A program made the position numbers and the translations under genes. 53,612 nucleotides of DNA from assembly GCF_913058315.1 (NCBI RefSeq), contig NZ_CAJXQY010000017.1, forward strand, positions 1-53,612. Reading direction: 5' to 3'. Source of the DNA: an uncultured Alteromonas sp. GTDB taxonomy: Bacteria; Pseudomonadota; Gammaproteobacteria; Enterobacterales; Alteromonadaceae. This document shows, in pieces, positions 27,199 through 35,505 of the stretch. Every line of letters starts with the position of its first letter. Position 1 is the stretch's first letter. The notes beneath the pieces were generated by a model. It made no database searches and had not been told where the DNA came from. It was given only the letters and a program-made list of their open reading frames with translations.

Positions 27199-28566
27199 AT
27201 GCTTAGATGGATTACAGGTTTGGTTGCCGGATTACTCCTGGCAAATAGCAGCGCGGCCATGGATACCGCTGGTGATTGGTATGGCGAACTCAATATTCAG
27301 CCTGGCGTATCATTGCCTGTGGTACTGCATATTGCGGGCACTGAGCCCGACTGGCAGATTAGTCTGGATAGTCCGAGCCAGGGGGCTTTTGGCATTCCGG
27401 GCAGAGCCGAAAGTATTTCCGAGACTCAGATAAAGGTGAAGTTTGCTGCCATCGGCGCTTCTTATGAGGCGGCGCTGGAAGACGGCAAGCTGGCAGGGAC
27501 ATTCACTCAAAGCGGCAAATCTTTTGCGCTGACCCTGGCCCGCCAGAGCGAGGAAGGAAAAGAGCAAGCTAAACAAGCCGCGGCACGACCTCAGCACCCT
27601 GAAGCGCCTTTTCCCTATACCGTTGAAGAAGTCAGTTACCCCCATACTTCCGGGGCTTTTGAGTTTGCCGCAACGCTTACTCTGCCTGACGGCAAAGGCC
27701 CTTTTCCGGCTGCCATACTGGTGTCCGGCTCGGGCCCTCAGGATCGTGATGAAACCCTGATGGGTCATAAGCCTTTTCTGGTGATTGCCGATCACCTGAC
27801 TAAAGCCGGCGTTGCCGTGTTACGGTTTGACGATCGCGGTACAGCAAAAAGCGGTGGTACCTTTGCCGGGTCAACCATAGAGGATTTCAGCACCGACGTG
27901 GCATCTGCTTTCGAGTACTTAAACACCCGGGATGAAATCGACCAGCAAAAAATTGGCCTGATTGGACACAGTGAGGGCGGTGTCACGGCACCATTGTTTG
28001 CTGCTCGTCAGCCAGAGGTTGCATATGTTGTGCTGCTCGCAGGATTAGGTGTGGATGGCACAACCTTATGGGCCGAACAGCAACGGGATATGGTGATTGC
28101 CTACGGATTGCCCAATGGCGAGGCTATTTATCAGGCGATGCGCGTTTTTGCTGAGCAGGTGATTGCCGGAGAAAGCCCTCAGGCTATAGAGCAGGATTTA
28201 CTGAGCAAAGGTTATGACAAAGCCACCGCCCAACAGTATCTTAAAGTGGTGGCCAACGAGTGGGGGCGAAGCTTTTTAACCTATCAGCCTGAAGAGGTAT
28301 TGCCAAAGCTGACTATGCCGGTACTGGCATTAAATGGCGAAAAGGATTTGCAGGTGGCTGCAGCCACGAATATTGGAGGTATGGAGGTCATTTTTGCAAG
28401 CTCTGAAAACGAGGATGTGACACTGAAGATACTGCCAGGTCTCAATCACCTTTTTCAGCAGGCTGAATCCGGCCTACCGGACGAATATGGCAGAATTAAT
28501 CAGACGTTTGCGCCGCAGGCGCTATTGATTATCAGTGACTGGATCAGCAGCCGGGTGGAGGAATAG
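27199..28566 (+). CDS. Exported alpha/beta hydrolase with N-terminal beta domain
   Basis: The 455-residue protein has a signal peptide (about 1-20, ending SSAAM) and a beta-rich N-terminal domain (about 21-120) of the lipocalin-like kind seen in this family. A serine alpha/beta hydrolase domain follows (about 140-450). The nucleophile elbow is GHSEGG, with the upstream block GSGPQDRDETLMGHKPF and a late histidine in LPGLNHLFQ. The family includes S33-type peptidases and broad esterases; substrate is unknown. It starts 29 bases after the MITE-like element, and its GGAGG-containing 3' end serves the histidine kinase gene that follows two bases later. The three genes may form one unit. Confidence 0.85.
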   Translation: MLRWITGLVAGLLLANSSAAMDTAGDWYGELNIQPGVSLPVVLHIAGTEPDWQISLDSPSQGAFGIPGRAESISETQIKVKFAAIGASYEAALEDGKLAGTFTQSGKSFALTLARQSEEGKEQAKQAAARPQHPEAPFPYTVEEVSYPHTSGAFEFAATLTLPDGKGPFPAAILVSGSGPQDRDETLMGHKPFLVIADHLTKAGVAVLRFDDRGTAKSGGTFAGSTIEDFSTDVASAFEYLNTRDEIDQQKIGLIGHSEGGVTAPLFAARQPEVAYVVLLAGLGVDGTTLWAEQQRDMVIAYGLPNGEAIYQAMRVFAEQVIAGESPQAIEQDLLSKGYDKATAQQYLKVVANEWGRSFLTYQPEEVLPKLTMPVLALNGEKDLQVAAATNIGGMEVIFASSENEDVTLKILPGLNHLFQQAESGLPDEYGRINQTFAPQALLIISDWISSRVEE

Positions 28567-28567
28567 T

Positions 28568-29599
28568 GTGAAACAATACTGGCTGCTCCAGGTTACCGGT
28601 TGGGGATTATTCTTCGCCATCGACTCAATGTTAAAAGTGACCGCAGGCATAGTCAGCTATCCGTTATTTATCGCTGTCTTTATCCTCTATGGCTTTGCTA
28701 TGGCGGCTTCACATTGTTTGCGTATCTGGTATCGCCGCTGGCAGCGTTTACCCTTGTTAAAAGTCGTTGCCGGTGTCGTGTCAGCATCCCTGCTTTGTGC
28801 CGCCGGGGCAACGAGTCTGATGCTCGGCACCCTGGTGGTCATTAAAAACCCAATTATCCAGCAGGCCAGTGGCTCGTTGCATTTGCTGTTTATTCACAAT
28901 CTGCTGGTGGTCTGGCCCGTTCTGCTTATCTGGAGTGGCCTGTACTTTTTTATTACCCGGCAACGCAAAGTAGATGAACTTGAAACGTCTCAGGAAGATC
29001 TGCAGCAAAACCTGCAACAGGCGCAGTTAAACGCCTTGCTGAGTCAGTTAAATCCGCACTTTATGTTCAACTGCATCAATAATATTCGCGCACTGATTTT
29101 AGAAGACGCGGCAAAGGCCAGAGACATGCTGGCCAATCTGGCTGATATGCTAAGGTATAATCTGCAAAGTGATGCCGGAGAAACCTCATCGCTGTCTGCC
29201 GAACTGGCTATTGTTGAGACTTACGTGAGCCTGATGAAGATGCAGTATGAATCGCGTCTGGCCTACCAGGTGACGGTGGACGATACAGTTAGCCAGCATT
29301 GCCCGGTGCCGCGATTAATGCTGCAATTGCTGGTGGAGAATGCCATTAAGCATGGTATCGCCAAGCAGATAGAGGGCGGCCTGGTAACCGTGACTATCCG
29401 GCGTAATGAACAAAACCTGCTGATTGAGGTGACCAATCCTGGCATGCTGGATACCCGGCAGGGCGGGATCGGCGTTGATAATATCCGGCAGCGACTTGCA
29501 TTGCTGTATGCTGAGCATCATGACCTTAACCTGAGTCAACAGGAAGACAAAGTGGTGGCAAGGGTACTAATACCCTATAAGGACGAAGCATGCGGGTAG
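28568..29599 (+). CDS. LytS/YehU-type membrane sensor histidine kinase
   Basis: The 343-residue protein has four N-terminal membrane segments (about 8-26, 30-50, 65-92 and 105-130). A short coiled linker and a His_kinase/HATPase region follow. The phospho-acceptor H164 lies in QLNPHFMFNCINNIRAL, and the ATP-binding N-box reads LLVENAIKHGI. The start is GTG at 28568, with GGAGG upstream inside the hydrolase gene; a longer ATG frame from 28535 would lose this spacing. Its stop is overlapped by the LytTR regulator gene, so the pair is translationally coupled. The signal is unknown. Confidence 0.92.
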   Translation: MKQYWLLQVTGWGLFFAIDSMLKVTAGIVSYPLFIAVFILYGFAMAASHCLRIWYRRWQRLPLLKVVAGVVSASLLCAAGATSLMLGTLVVIKNPIIQQASGSLHLLFIHNLLVVWPVLLIWSGLYFFITRQRKVDELETSQEDLQQNLQQAQLNALLSQLNPHFMFNCINNIRALILEDAAKARDMLANLADMLRYNLQSDAGETSSLSAELAIVETYVSLMKMQYESRLAYQVTVDDTVSQHCPVPRLMLQLLVENAIKHGIAKQIEGGLVTVTIRRNEQNLLIEVTNPGMLDTRQGGIGVDNIRQRLALLYAEHHDLNLSQQEDKVVARVLIPYKDEACG

Positions 29600-30306
29600 T
29601 CATTGTAGAAGATAGCCGACTGGCGAGACTGGAATTATGTGAACAGCTTTCTCAATTGCCCGATGTTACGTTAGTGGGGCAGGCGGATACCGTGGAAAGT
29701 GCCAGAGGCATGATTAATGAGTTGCAGCCCGACCTTATTCTGCTGGATATCGACCTGCCTGGCGGCAACGGTTTCGATTTGCTTGAGCAACTTGAGGTGT
29801 TGCCACTGGTAGTGTTTACCACCGCCTATGATGAGTTTGCCGTGCGTTCCTTTGAAGTGGATGCTCTGGATTATTTGCTAAAGCCCATTACCCTGCCGCG
29901 CTTAACCAAAGCGCTGACTAAAGCACAGGGGCAGCTTCGTGCTGAACCCACTGGGCAGACCGATGCAACGCTTCATGCCAACAGTCAGTTGTTTGTCAAA
30001 GAGGGGGAACAATGCTGGCTGATAAAACTGCATCAGGTACAGTTGTTTGAGTCGGTGGGTAACTATACCAGGGTCTATTTTGATCAGCATAAGCCGATGT
30101 TGAATAAAGCCATTTCTCATATCGAGGCGCGCTTGCCTGAGGCCGAGTTTTTCCGCATTAACCGGTCTGAAATTATCAATCTGGCGTTTATTGACGAGAT
30201 TGAGGTACCGCTCAACGGACAATGGCAGGTACGCATGCAAAACGGCCGTATTCTGGTGCCTTCCCGCCGCCAGGCACAGGCATTTAAGCAGCGGTTATCA
30301 CTGTAA
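29590..30306 (+). CDS. LytTR-family response regulator
   Basis: The 238-residue protein has an N-terminal receiver (about 1-118; phospho-acceptor D53 in LLDIDLPGGNGF, lysine in YLLKPITLPR). A C-terminal LytTR DNA-binding domain (about 135-235) carries VQLFESVGNYTRVYF, FRINRSEIINL and VPSRRQAQAFKQRL. It overlaps the kinase gene by ten bases. LytTR regulators bind direct repeats near their targets. The closest candidates are the hydrolase upstream or the cytidylyltransferase/SDR genes downstream, but no such repeat was confirmed. Confidence 0.93.
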   Translation: MRVVIVEDSRLARLELCEQLSQLPDVTLVGQADTVESARGMINELQPDLILLDIDLPGGNGFDLLEQLEVLPLVVFTTAYDEFAVRSFEVDALDYLLKPITLPRLTKALTKAQGQLRAEPTGQTDATLHANSQLFVKEGEQCWLIKLHQVQLFESVGNYTRVYFDQHKPMLNKAISHIEARLPEAEFFRINRSEIINLAFIDEIEVPLNGQWQVRMQNGRILVPSRRQAQAFKQRLSL

Positions 30307-30360
30307 GCTGATTTAAACGATGTTATCCTCAGGCTATCAATATGCAGGAAGAATAAAAAT

Positions 30361-30810
30361 ATGAAACCGATAGTATATGTTTCAGGTACCTTTGACCTGT
30401 TTCACAGTAATCACGTGAAAATGATTGAATATGGCGCCGGTTTTGGTGGCACCCTGATTGTAGGGGTGAGTACGGATGAGTTGGTTTGTACCTATAAAAA
30501 TCCCCCGGCCGTGCCTTATGAAGAGCGGGCAACCATTATTTCTGCCCTGAAATATCCGAACATGGTGATCCCACAACGCTCACTGGATCACACCGACCGT
30601 GTGAAAGACCTCAATATCGATGTGTTTGTGGTAGGCGATGACTGGCGCGGTAAGTATGATTATCTGCGCGATTTGGGCGTGGAAGTGTATTACTTCCCTT
30701 ATGGTGAAGGGGTCAGTACGTCCAAGCTGAAAGAGCAAATTACTGAGCAGTACACCAAACTGAAAAGTACCGCAGACAAACACGAAAATCCGGAGATTAA
30801 AAAGCCATGA
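30361..30810 (+). CDS. TagD-like cytidylyltransferase (glycerol-3-phosphate cytidylyltransferase family)
   Basis: The 149-residue protein is a single nucleotidyltransferase domain. The nucleotide-binding motif is GTFDLFHSNHVKM (H15 and H18 of the HxxH-type signature), with GVSTDELVCTYKN, VVGDDWRGKYD, and GEGVSTSKLK in the place of the usual R-T-x-G-I-S-T loop. TagD-type enzymes make CDP-glycerol or related CDP-alcohols. AGGAAGA lies before the ATG. The next gene, an SDR, overlaps its end by four bases, so the two probably act in succession on one metabolite. No teichoic-acid or capsule genes are adjacent, so the final product is unknown. Confidence 0.85.
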   Translation: MKPIVYVSGTFDLFHSNHVKMIEYGAGFGGTLIVGVSTDELVCTYKNPPAVPYEERATIISALKYPNMVIPQRSLDHTDRVKDLNIDVFVVGDDWRGKYDYLRDLGVEVYYFPYGEGVSTSKLKEQITEQYTKLKSTADKHENPEIKKP

Positions 30811-31412
30811 AGCGTATTTTAATCACTGGCGGCAGCGGCGACTGGGCGCAGAGTTTTAAGCAGCAATATGGTGACCAATTCCATATTGATACACCAGGGC
30901 GCGGTGACCTTAACGTCACCAGTGAAGACTCTGTTAAAGCCTACTTCGCTGGCCTGTCTGCGCCCTATGATATTGTGATCAACAATGCCGGCTCCATCCA
31001 TCCCAAGCGTATTCTGGAGTCAGACAGTGCGTTGTGGGTTAATGATATTCAGGTCAATCTGGTGGGGACTTATTACGTATGTAAGTATGCACTTACTGCT
31101 TCGGAATCTACTCAGCTAATTCAGATTTCATCAACGGCTGGGTTTAACGCTTATAAGGACTGGTCGTCTTACTGCGCGTCCAAAGCCGGTGTGATCACCT
31201 TATCGAAAAGCCTCGCTGCCGATGGCTACAACTCTATTTGTTTATGCCCCGGCGCTATTGATACCAAATTCCGCGATTACTTTGATTTGCCTAACAACAA
31301 TATGATGACCTGTGAGCAACTCAACGATTACGTGATGCAGGTTATAAATGGTGATTTCAAGCCGGGGGATGTATTGTTTATCCGGGCCAACGAGTTCGTT
31401 CTGAATCCGTAG
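30807..31412 (+). CDS. Short-chain dehydrogenase coupled to the TagD-like enzyme
   Basis: The 201-residue SDR, shorter than the usual 250, has the N-terminal dinucleotide motif ITGGSGDWAQSF. This is an atypical form of TGxxxGxG in which tryptophan-alanine replaces the third glycine position. NNAGS is at 59-63, the catalytic serine lies in IQISSTAGF, and Y122 with K126 lies in YCASK. It overlaps the cytidylyltransferase gene as ATGA. A sugar or polyol reductase producing or using the CDP-activated alcohol's precursor is a reasonable guess. The compact size and odd glycine motif suggest a distinct subgroup. Confidence 0.82.
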   Translation: MKRILITGGSGDWAQSFKQQYGDQFHIDTPGRGDLNVTSEDSVKAYFAGLSAPYDIVINNAGSIHPKRILESDSALWVNDIQVNLVGTYYVCKYALTASESTQLIQISSTAGFNAYKDWSSYCASKAGVITLSKSLAADGYNSICLCPGAIDTKFRDYFDLPNNNMMTCEQLNDYVMQVINGDFKPGDVLFIRANEFVLNP

Positions 31413-31505
31413 AATGGCCGGGGCTAGGGTCAACAGACCCTCGGACTTAATTCTGCGAAGAGAAAGAATAAATCCCTTTGCACTTTATGGGCATGGTGGT
31501 GCTGG

Positions 31506-32477
31506 TCAGCGTCTCAGTCGAGATGTGCCTGGGGCTGCCGCCTGGGGCTGCCAGTTACCGAGTATTGTTGAAGGGGTAATTGGGTTGAGAGGAGCGTCAG
31601 CCGTTGTTTTTGCCCAGGCCACTCGCTGGGCTATAGCGGCACCGGGCCCGTAATTGCCGATTTCTTCATAGTTAACGGTGTGTTCCTTTTCCTCACTATT
31701 CCAATTGTGCCAACCTGCCGGATGGATATGCTTACCGAGGTAGCTATTGGTAATAAGGGTGTTGGCATGGTGGCGCCAAGGGCGTCCCAGATAAACCCCA
31801 GATACATCATCCGGTGCGGTGAACTGGCAATCATTGAAAACCAGGCCATAAGGCTGATTTTGTTCAGTGGAAGCAGCCGTTACATAACTATCTGAGCGTA
31901 GTGACTGAATCTGGCAGTGGTTAAAGTAAGCCGTTCCGCCACCAAAGATAAAGTCGACCGAACCTTCAACATAGCAATTTTCAAAATAGCTGCGGTGACC
32001 CTCACCGGCTACATACAAGGTATCCTGAAAGCCCTTTAAGCTAACATTGTAAAAAGCCGCGCGATCTGCCTCAACATGCAAGGCTACTGCTTGTCCCACC
32101 GGCCCTGCGGTATTTTCGATAGTCAGGTTTACAGCGGTAAAATCATTGCCCGCTACCCGCATAGTGTAGGTATGAAATGTCGAGTTTCGGCCATGATTTA
32201 TTTTGTTGAAGTGGTCACTAAAGCGAATGATGGTGTTGTCACGACTTTCGCCAATGATTGTGACGCGTGTATTCCAGGAATAGACATTGACCTTCTCTTC
32301 ATATACGCCATTTTTTACCTTTATGGTGATCTCTTCCCAGGGAAAGGTTTTCGTATCGTTAATTGCTTCTTGGATACTGGTGTACTGAGCGGTACCGTCT
32401 TTCGCGACAGTGAGCAATGTTTCATAGGCGTAAGCCTGGCCGCAAAAAAGTAACAAGATCAATGAAATGCGAAACAT
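31506..32477 (-). CDS. Pectin methylesterase (CE8), exported
   Basis: This removes methyl groups from homogalacturonan so that polygalacturonases can act. The 323-residue protein has a signal peptide ending in GQAYA (about residue 17) and the right-handed beta-helix CE8 domain. All hallmarks are present: GQAVALHVEADRAAF, GFQDTLYV, EGSVDFIFGGG (catalytic aspartates in QDT and DFIFG) and YLGRPWR. No lipobox is seen, so it should be periplasmic or secreted, unlike the second CE8 in the window. It lies 84 bases after the first TonB receptor gene, with a strong terminator hairpin between them. Confidence 0.95.
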   Translation of the reverse strand: MFRISLILLLFCGQAYAYETLLTVAKDGTAQYTSIQEAINDTKTFPWEEITIKVKNGVYEEKVNVYSWNTRVTIIGESRDNTIIRFSDHFNKINHGRNSTFHTYTMRVAGNDFTAVNLTIENTAGPVGQAVALHVEADRAAFYNVSLKGFQDTLYVAGEGHRSYFENCYVEGSVDFIFGGGTAYFNHCQIQSLRSDSYVTAASTEQNQPYGLVFNDCQFTAPDDVSGVYLGRPWRHHANTLITNSYLGKHIHPAGWHNWNSEEKEHTVNYEEIGNYGPGAAIAQRVAWAKTTADAPLNPITPSTILGNWQPQAAAPGTSRLRR

Positions 32478-32518
32478 AGAAAAACCTTCTTAATTGCGTT
32501 TGATGAGTCTGTAGCTTA

Positions 32519-32551
32519 GTAAAAAGTAGTGGGAGGAGCGTCTCCCACTAC
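32519..32551 (-). terminator. Rho-independent terminator after TonB receptor 1
   Basis: On the minus strand GTAGTGGGAG and CTCCCACTAC (plus 32542-32551 and 32526-32535) form a perfect ten-base stem with a six-base loop, followed by TTTTTACT. It lies 10 bases after the receptor stop and 41 bases before the pectin methylesterase start. It would therefore limit readthrough into the esterase gene. Confidence 0.88.
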
Positions 32552-32561
32552 CGTCCCTTAC

Positions 32562-35276
32562 TTAAAAGTTATAGCGGGCGCCCAGGAAGTATTGCGTGCC
32601 GGTATGGCTGTATTCGCGGGTGAGATCCATGGTGCCATCTCCGGTACCGTAAATTCTTTCTTCTTCATCGGTCAGGTTAATGATTTCAAGAGAAATCGTT
32701 AGATTCTCATTGATATTGTAGAACGATGAGACGTCCACATGGGTTGGGCCATATTTACGTTCCTGCACGTGACCATTACCACCTGGTTCCCTTAATAGAT
32801 AGTCATCGCGTTTATTCATAGAAATACGGGCACCGTAGTTTTCTTTCTCGTAATATAAGGTCATGTTGTAAGAATTTGGTGACAGGCCCGTTGAGTCCTC
32901 GGCGGTCACACGGGTGTAGTTAGCTACTACACCAAAATCAGACAGCCAGTTATCAAAGAATGTAAATGGCTGTTGATACATCAATTCAAAGCCTTTCACA
33001 GTAAAACCTTCATTATTATTGACCGGAATATTATGGGTATAAACCTGTGTTGCCGGATCACCTAATGGTGCGGTTGCCTGATAGTCCGGGTCGGCATAAA
33101 TGGAATCCCAGAACTCTTCATCAATCAGCTTTTCAACTTGCTCGGAGCGTAATGACGTGATAATTTCCTTGTTAAACAGGGTCATTGCTAGCACAGAACC
33201 TTCGTCAAAGTACCATTCCAGAGCCAGGTCAACGTCATTTGATTCGTATGGGTTCAGACCAGGATTGCCCAGGTTACCTACGGTAAACGTGGTGTAGCCA
33301 AAGCTGGGTGAGGCAATATTAAGCGAGCCCAGACTCGGCCGAGTCATACTGCGCCCATAAGACAACCGGGTTAATAAGTCATCGGTGATTTCTAGCGTCA
33401 GGTTCATGGACGGCAGGAAGTTATTGTAATCACGTTCTACGGATATCGGTGAGCCACCAACCACGGCTTCAGAAGTTACCTGAGTATTGACATAGCGCAC
33501 ACCAAAATTCGTACGCAGTAGCATTCTGCCAATGTCGGCATCTCCATTATATTCGAGATACAGGGCTTTAGTCTCTTCGGTAACGTTCCAACCCTGGTCG
33601 ACAAGCGGTGTGTAGTTGTGGGTTAAAATGCCGTCTTCTTCCAGCTTGGCAAAATCGGCCACCAAAAATGGGACTAGTGTAGTATTACTTAAACCCGCAC
33701 CAAAATCTGAATGTGGGAACGGCCGGGCATATTGCGATGGATCGAAGGGCGTAAAGTTGCCGTTACCGGTACGGTACTCCACTTCCCGATTATTAAAAGC
33801 AACGCCGGTTTTAATGTCAAAGCGGTCGCCTAAATATATCAGGTCAAGTTTCGTGGTGTAATTGGTTTTCTTAACCTGATCAATACGGTTTGAGCCATTA
33901 ACAACGTCAACGAAATTATCTGGATCGGACATGTCATAATCACCGTAATCGACGTTTGCTGTCTTGCCATTACTGTAATCATAGGCATAGTAGTGTGGTA
34001 CAGAACGATAGTAATAACGAATCTCTTCACGATCTGCGTCATTGGTAGCGTAACCGCTCATAAAGTCCAACTGCAGGCTGTCGGTGATCTGCCAGTCACC
34101 GGAAAATACTACCTGGTCAAAAGCGGAGTCTGAAACCTGATAGCGGCTTTCATACCAGGAAGTCACATTGTCAAACTTGCCGGCAATAAGAATTTTACCC
34201 GTTTCATCCACAGTAAATTCGAGCGGCGTCTGACCCTGGAAATTACCTGGTGCACCACGGTTGATAAACCATTCCATGGAATTATAGCTGCGACGATCAT
34301 TTTCAAGTTCAGAGTGGAGAATATCCAGCGTAAAGAGCAGATAATCACTGGGTTTGTATTGCAGTGAGCCAGTTAACCCTAAGCGGCTTTGATCATTCCC
34401 AAAATAGTCAGCTCTGGGTAGCCGCGGTACCCAGAGACAAGAAATCGCTTGTTCCGCACCACAGTAATTATCTGGTGTACCATTAATGGTTGTTAATTGC
34501 GAGGTATCGCCCCATGTGCCATCACCAATCTGGTAGGTCGGTTGCCAGCGCACGCTACCAAAACCTTCCTGGCGAATGGTGCGGTCAGAGAGAGCAACCG
34601 AGAACAAGGCTCCAAAAGTATCGTCGGCGAAGGTATCGCTAATCAGGAAGGCTACCCTGGGATCGGTTTTCTGAGTCAGGTCATTATACCCGCCCTTGAC
34701 CGATATTGATGATTGAAACCCATTACTGTCGAAGGGACGAGCGGTATACATATCAACGGTACCGGCAATACCGCCTTCTTCAATTGACGCCGTTTGGGTC
34801 TTCTGAATATCGATACGGTTAAACAATTCCGACGCAAACACGTGGAAATCAAATGAGCGGCTGCTATTAACGGTAACGCCGCCCGAGTCCAGGCCGTCAC
34901 TTCCGGCTGGCACTTCCATGCCATTTAAGGTTGTGCGGGTAAAGCCCGGACTGAAACCACGGAGCGTAATATTACGGCCCTCGCCACCCTCTCTTGAAAT
35001 CGCCACGCCGGGTACCCGCTGAATCGCTTCTGCCACATTTAAATCAGGAAACTTACCAATATCCTCAGCCATGATAGAGTCTTTGACATTGGCTGAGTCT
35101 CGTTTGGCATCGAGGGCTTTGAGTAATGAACCGCGAAAGCCTTTAACACTGATTATTTCCAGGTCGTTCGTTTCTTCCGTCTCTGCTTCTTGAGCCGTTA
35201 CCGAACTTGCAATGCCTACTAGTAGCAATGCCGAGGCGATTTGTGATGCGAGTCTTTTTTGCTTAAATGTTTTCAT
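32562..35276 (-). CDS. TonB-dependent outer-membrane receptor 1 (carbohydrate type)
   Basis: The 904-residue protein is probably an outer-membrane importer for pectin oligomers. It has a signal peptide (about 1-28, ending SSVTAQ) and a TonB-box-like stretch near NDLEIISVKG. The plug domain (about 45-170) contains DLNVAEAIQRVPGVAISREGG and ITLRGFSPGFTRTTLNG. A 22-strand-type barrel ends in GARYNF with the expected C-terminal aromatic. The sequence resembles the large receptor subfamily common in Xanthomonas, Caulobacter and Alteromonadales. It begins a short unit with a pectin methylesterase, and its promoter holds operator 3. An oligogalacturonide substrate is inferred from context. Confidence 0.94.
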   Translation of the reverse strand: MKTFKQKRLASQIASALLLVGIASSVTAQEAETEETNDLEIISVKGFRGSLLKALDAKRDSANVKDSIMAEDIGKFPDLNVAEAIQRVPGVAISREGGEGRNITLRGFSPGFTRTTLNGMEVPAGSDGLDSGGVTVNSSRSFDFHVFASELFNRIDIQKTQTASIEEGGIAGTVDMYTARPFDSNGFQSSISVKGGYNDLTQKTDPRVAFLISDTFADDTFGALFSVALSDRTIRQEGFGSVRWQPTYQIGDGTWGDTSQLTTINGTPDNYCGAEQAISCLWVPRLPRADYFGNDQSRLGLTGSLQYKPSDYLLFTLDILHSELENDRRSYNSMEWFINRGAPGNFQGQTPLEFTVDETGKILIAGKFDNVTSWYESRYQVSDSAFDQVVFSGDWQITDSLQLDFMSGYATNDADREEIRYYYRSVPHYYAYDYSNGKTANVDYGDYDMSDPDNFVDVVNGSNRIDQVKKTNYTTKLDLIYLGDRFDIKTGVAFNNREVEYRTGNGNFTPFDPSQYARPFPHSDFGAGLSNTTLVPFLVADFAKLEEDGILTHNYTPLVDQGWNVTEETKALYLEYNGDADIGRMLLRTNFGVRYVNTQVTSEAVVGGSPISVERDYNNFLPSMNLTLEITDDLLTRLSYGRSMTRPSLGSLNIASPSFGYTTFTVGNLGNPGLNPYESNDVDLALEWYFDEGSVLAMTLFNKEIITSLRSEQVEKLIDEEFWDSIYADPDYQATAPLGDPATQVYTHNIPVNNNEGFTVKGFELMYQQPFTFFDNWLSDFGVVANYTRVTAEDSTGLSPNSYNMTLYYEKENYGARISMNKRDDYLLREPGGNGHVQERKYGPTHVDVSSFYNINENLTISLEIINLTDEEERIYGTGDGTMDLTREYSHTGTQYFLGARYNF

Positions 35277-35341
35277 AGTTATGCCTGCATTTGTAATGGT
35301 GTAGTAGGGGTTGGTACTTGCATGTTATTAACACTCAAAAC

Positions 35342-35370
35342 ATTAAATGCCACCGGTAGCATTATGTCAA
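35342..35370 (-). promoter_or_regulatory. Operator 3 within the promoter of TonB receptor 1
   Basis: TGCCACCGGTAGCA at 35348-35361 (13 of 14 positions as in operator 2) sits inside a well-formed minus-strand promoter. TTGACA lies at 35365-35370, the spacer is 17 bases, and TTTAAT lies at 35342-35347. The operator fills the spacer, the classic position for a repressor. It is 71 bases from the receptor ATG. Confidence 0.85.
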
Positions 35371-35470
35371 CAAAATGTGTATATATTGTTAAAGTTCTTC
35401 GTATTTGAAACAAATGTCAGCCAGACTCAGCTAATTTTGAGGAGGGACTGTTCTGAAATTAGTTTAACTA

Positions 35471-35504
35471 CATCGTGTATCGCCCGCGCAAGCCGTATAC
35501 GATG
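35471..35504 (-). terminator. Hairpin after the CE7-like esterase gene
   Basis: CATCGTGTA (35471-35479) and TATACGATG (35496-35504) pair in eight of nine positions plus one G-T, directly after the esterase stop at 35506. No T-run follows on the minus strand, so it may only protect the transcript 3' end. Confidence 0.4.
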
Positions 35505-35505
35505 A

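Noticed and set aside
31426-31441. AGGGTC/GACCCT hairpin between the SDR and pectin methylesterase genes as a bidirectional terminator
   Set aside because: The stem is only six base pairs and no T-run follows on either strand.
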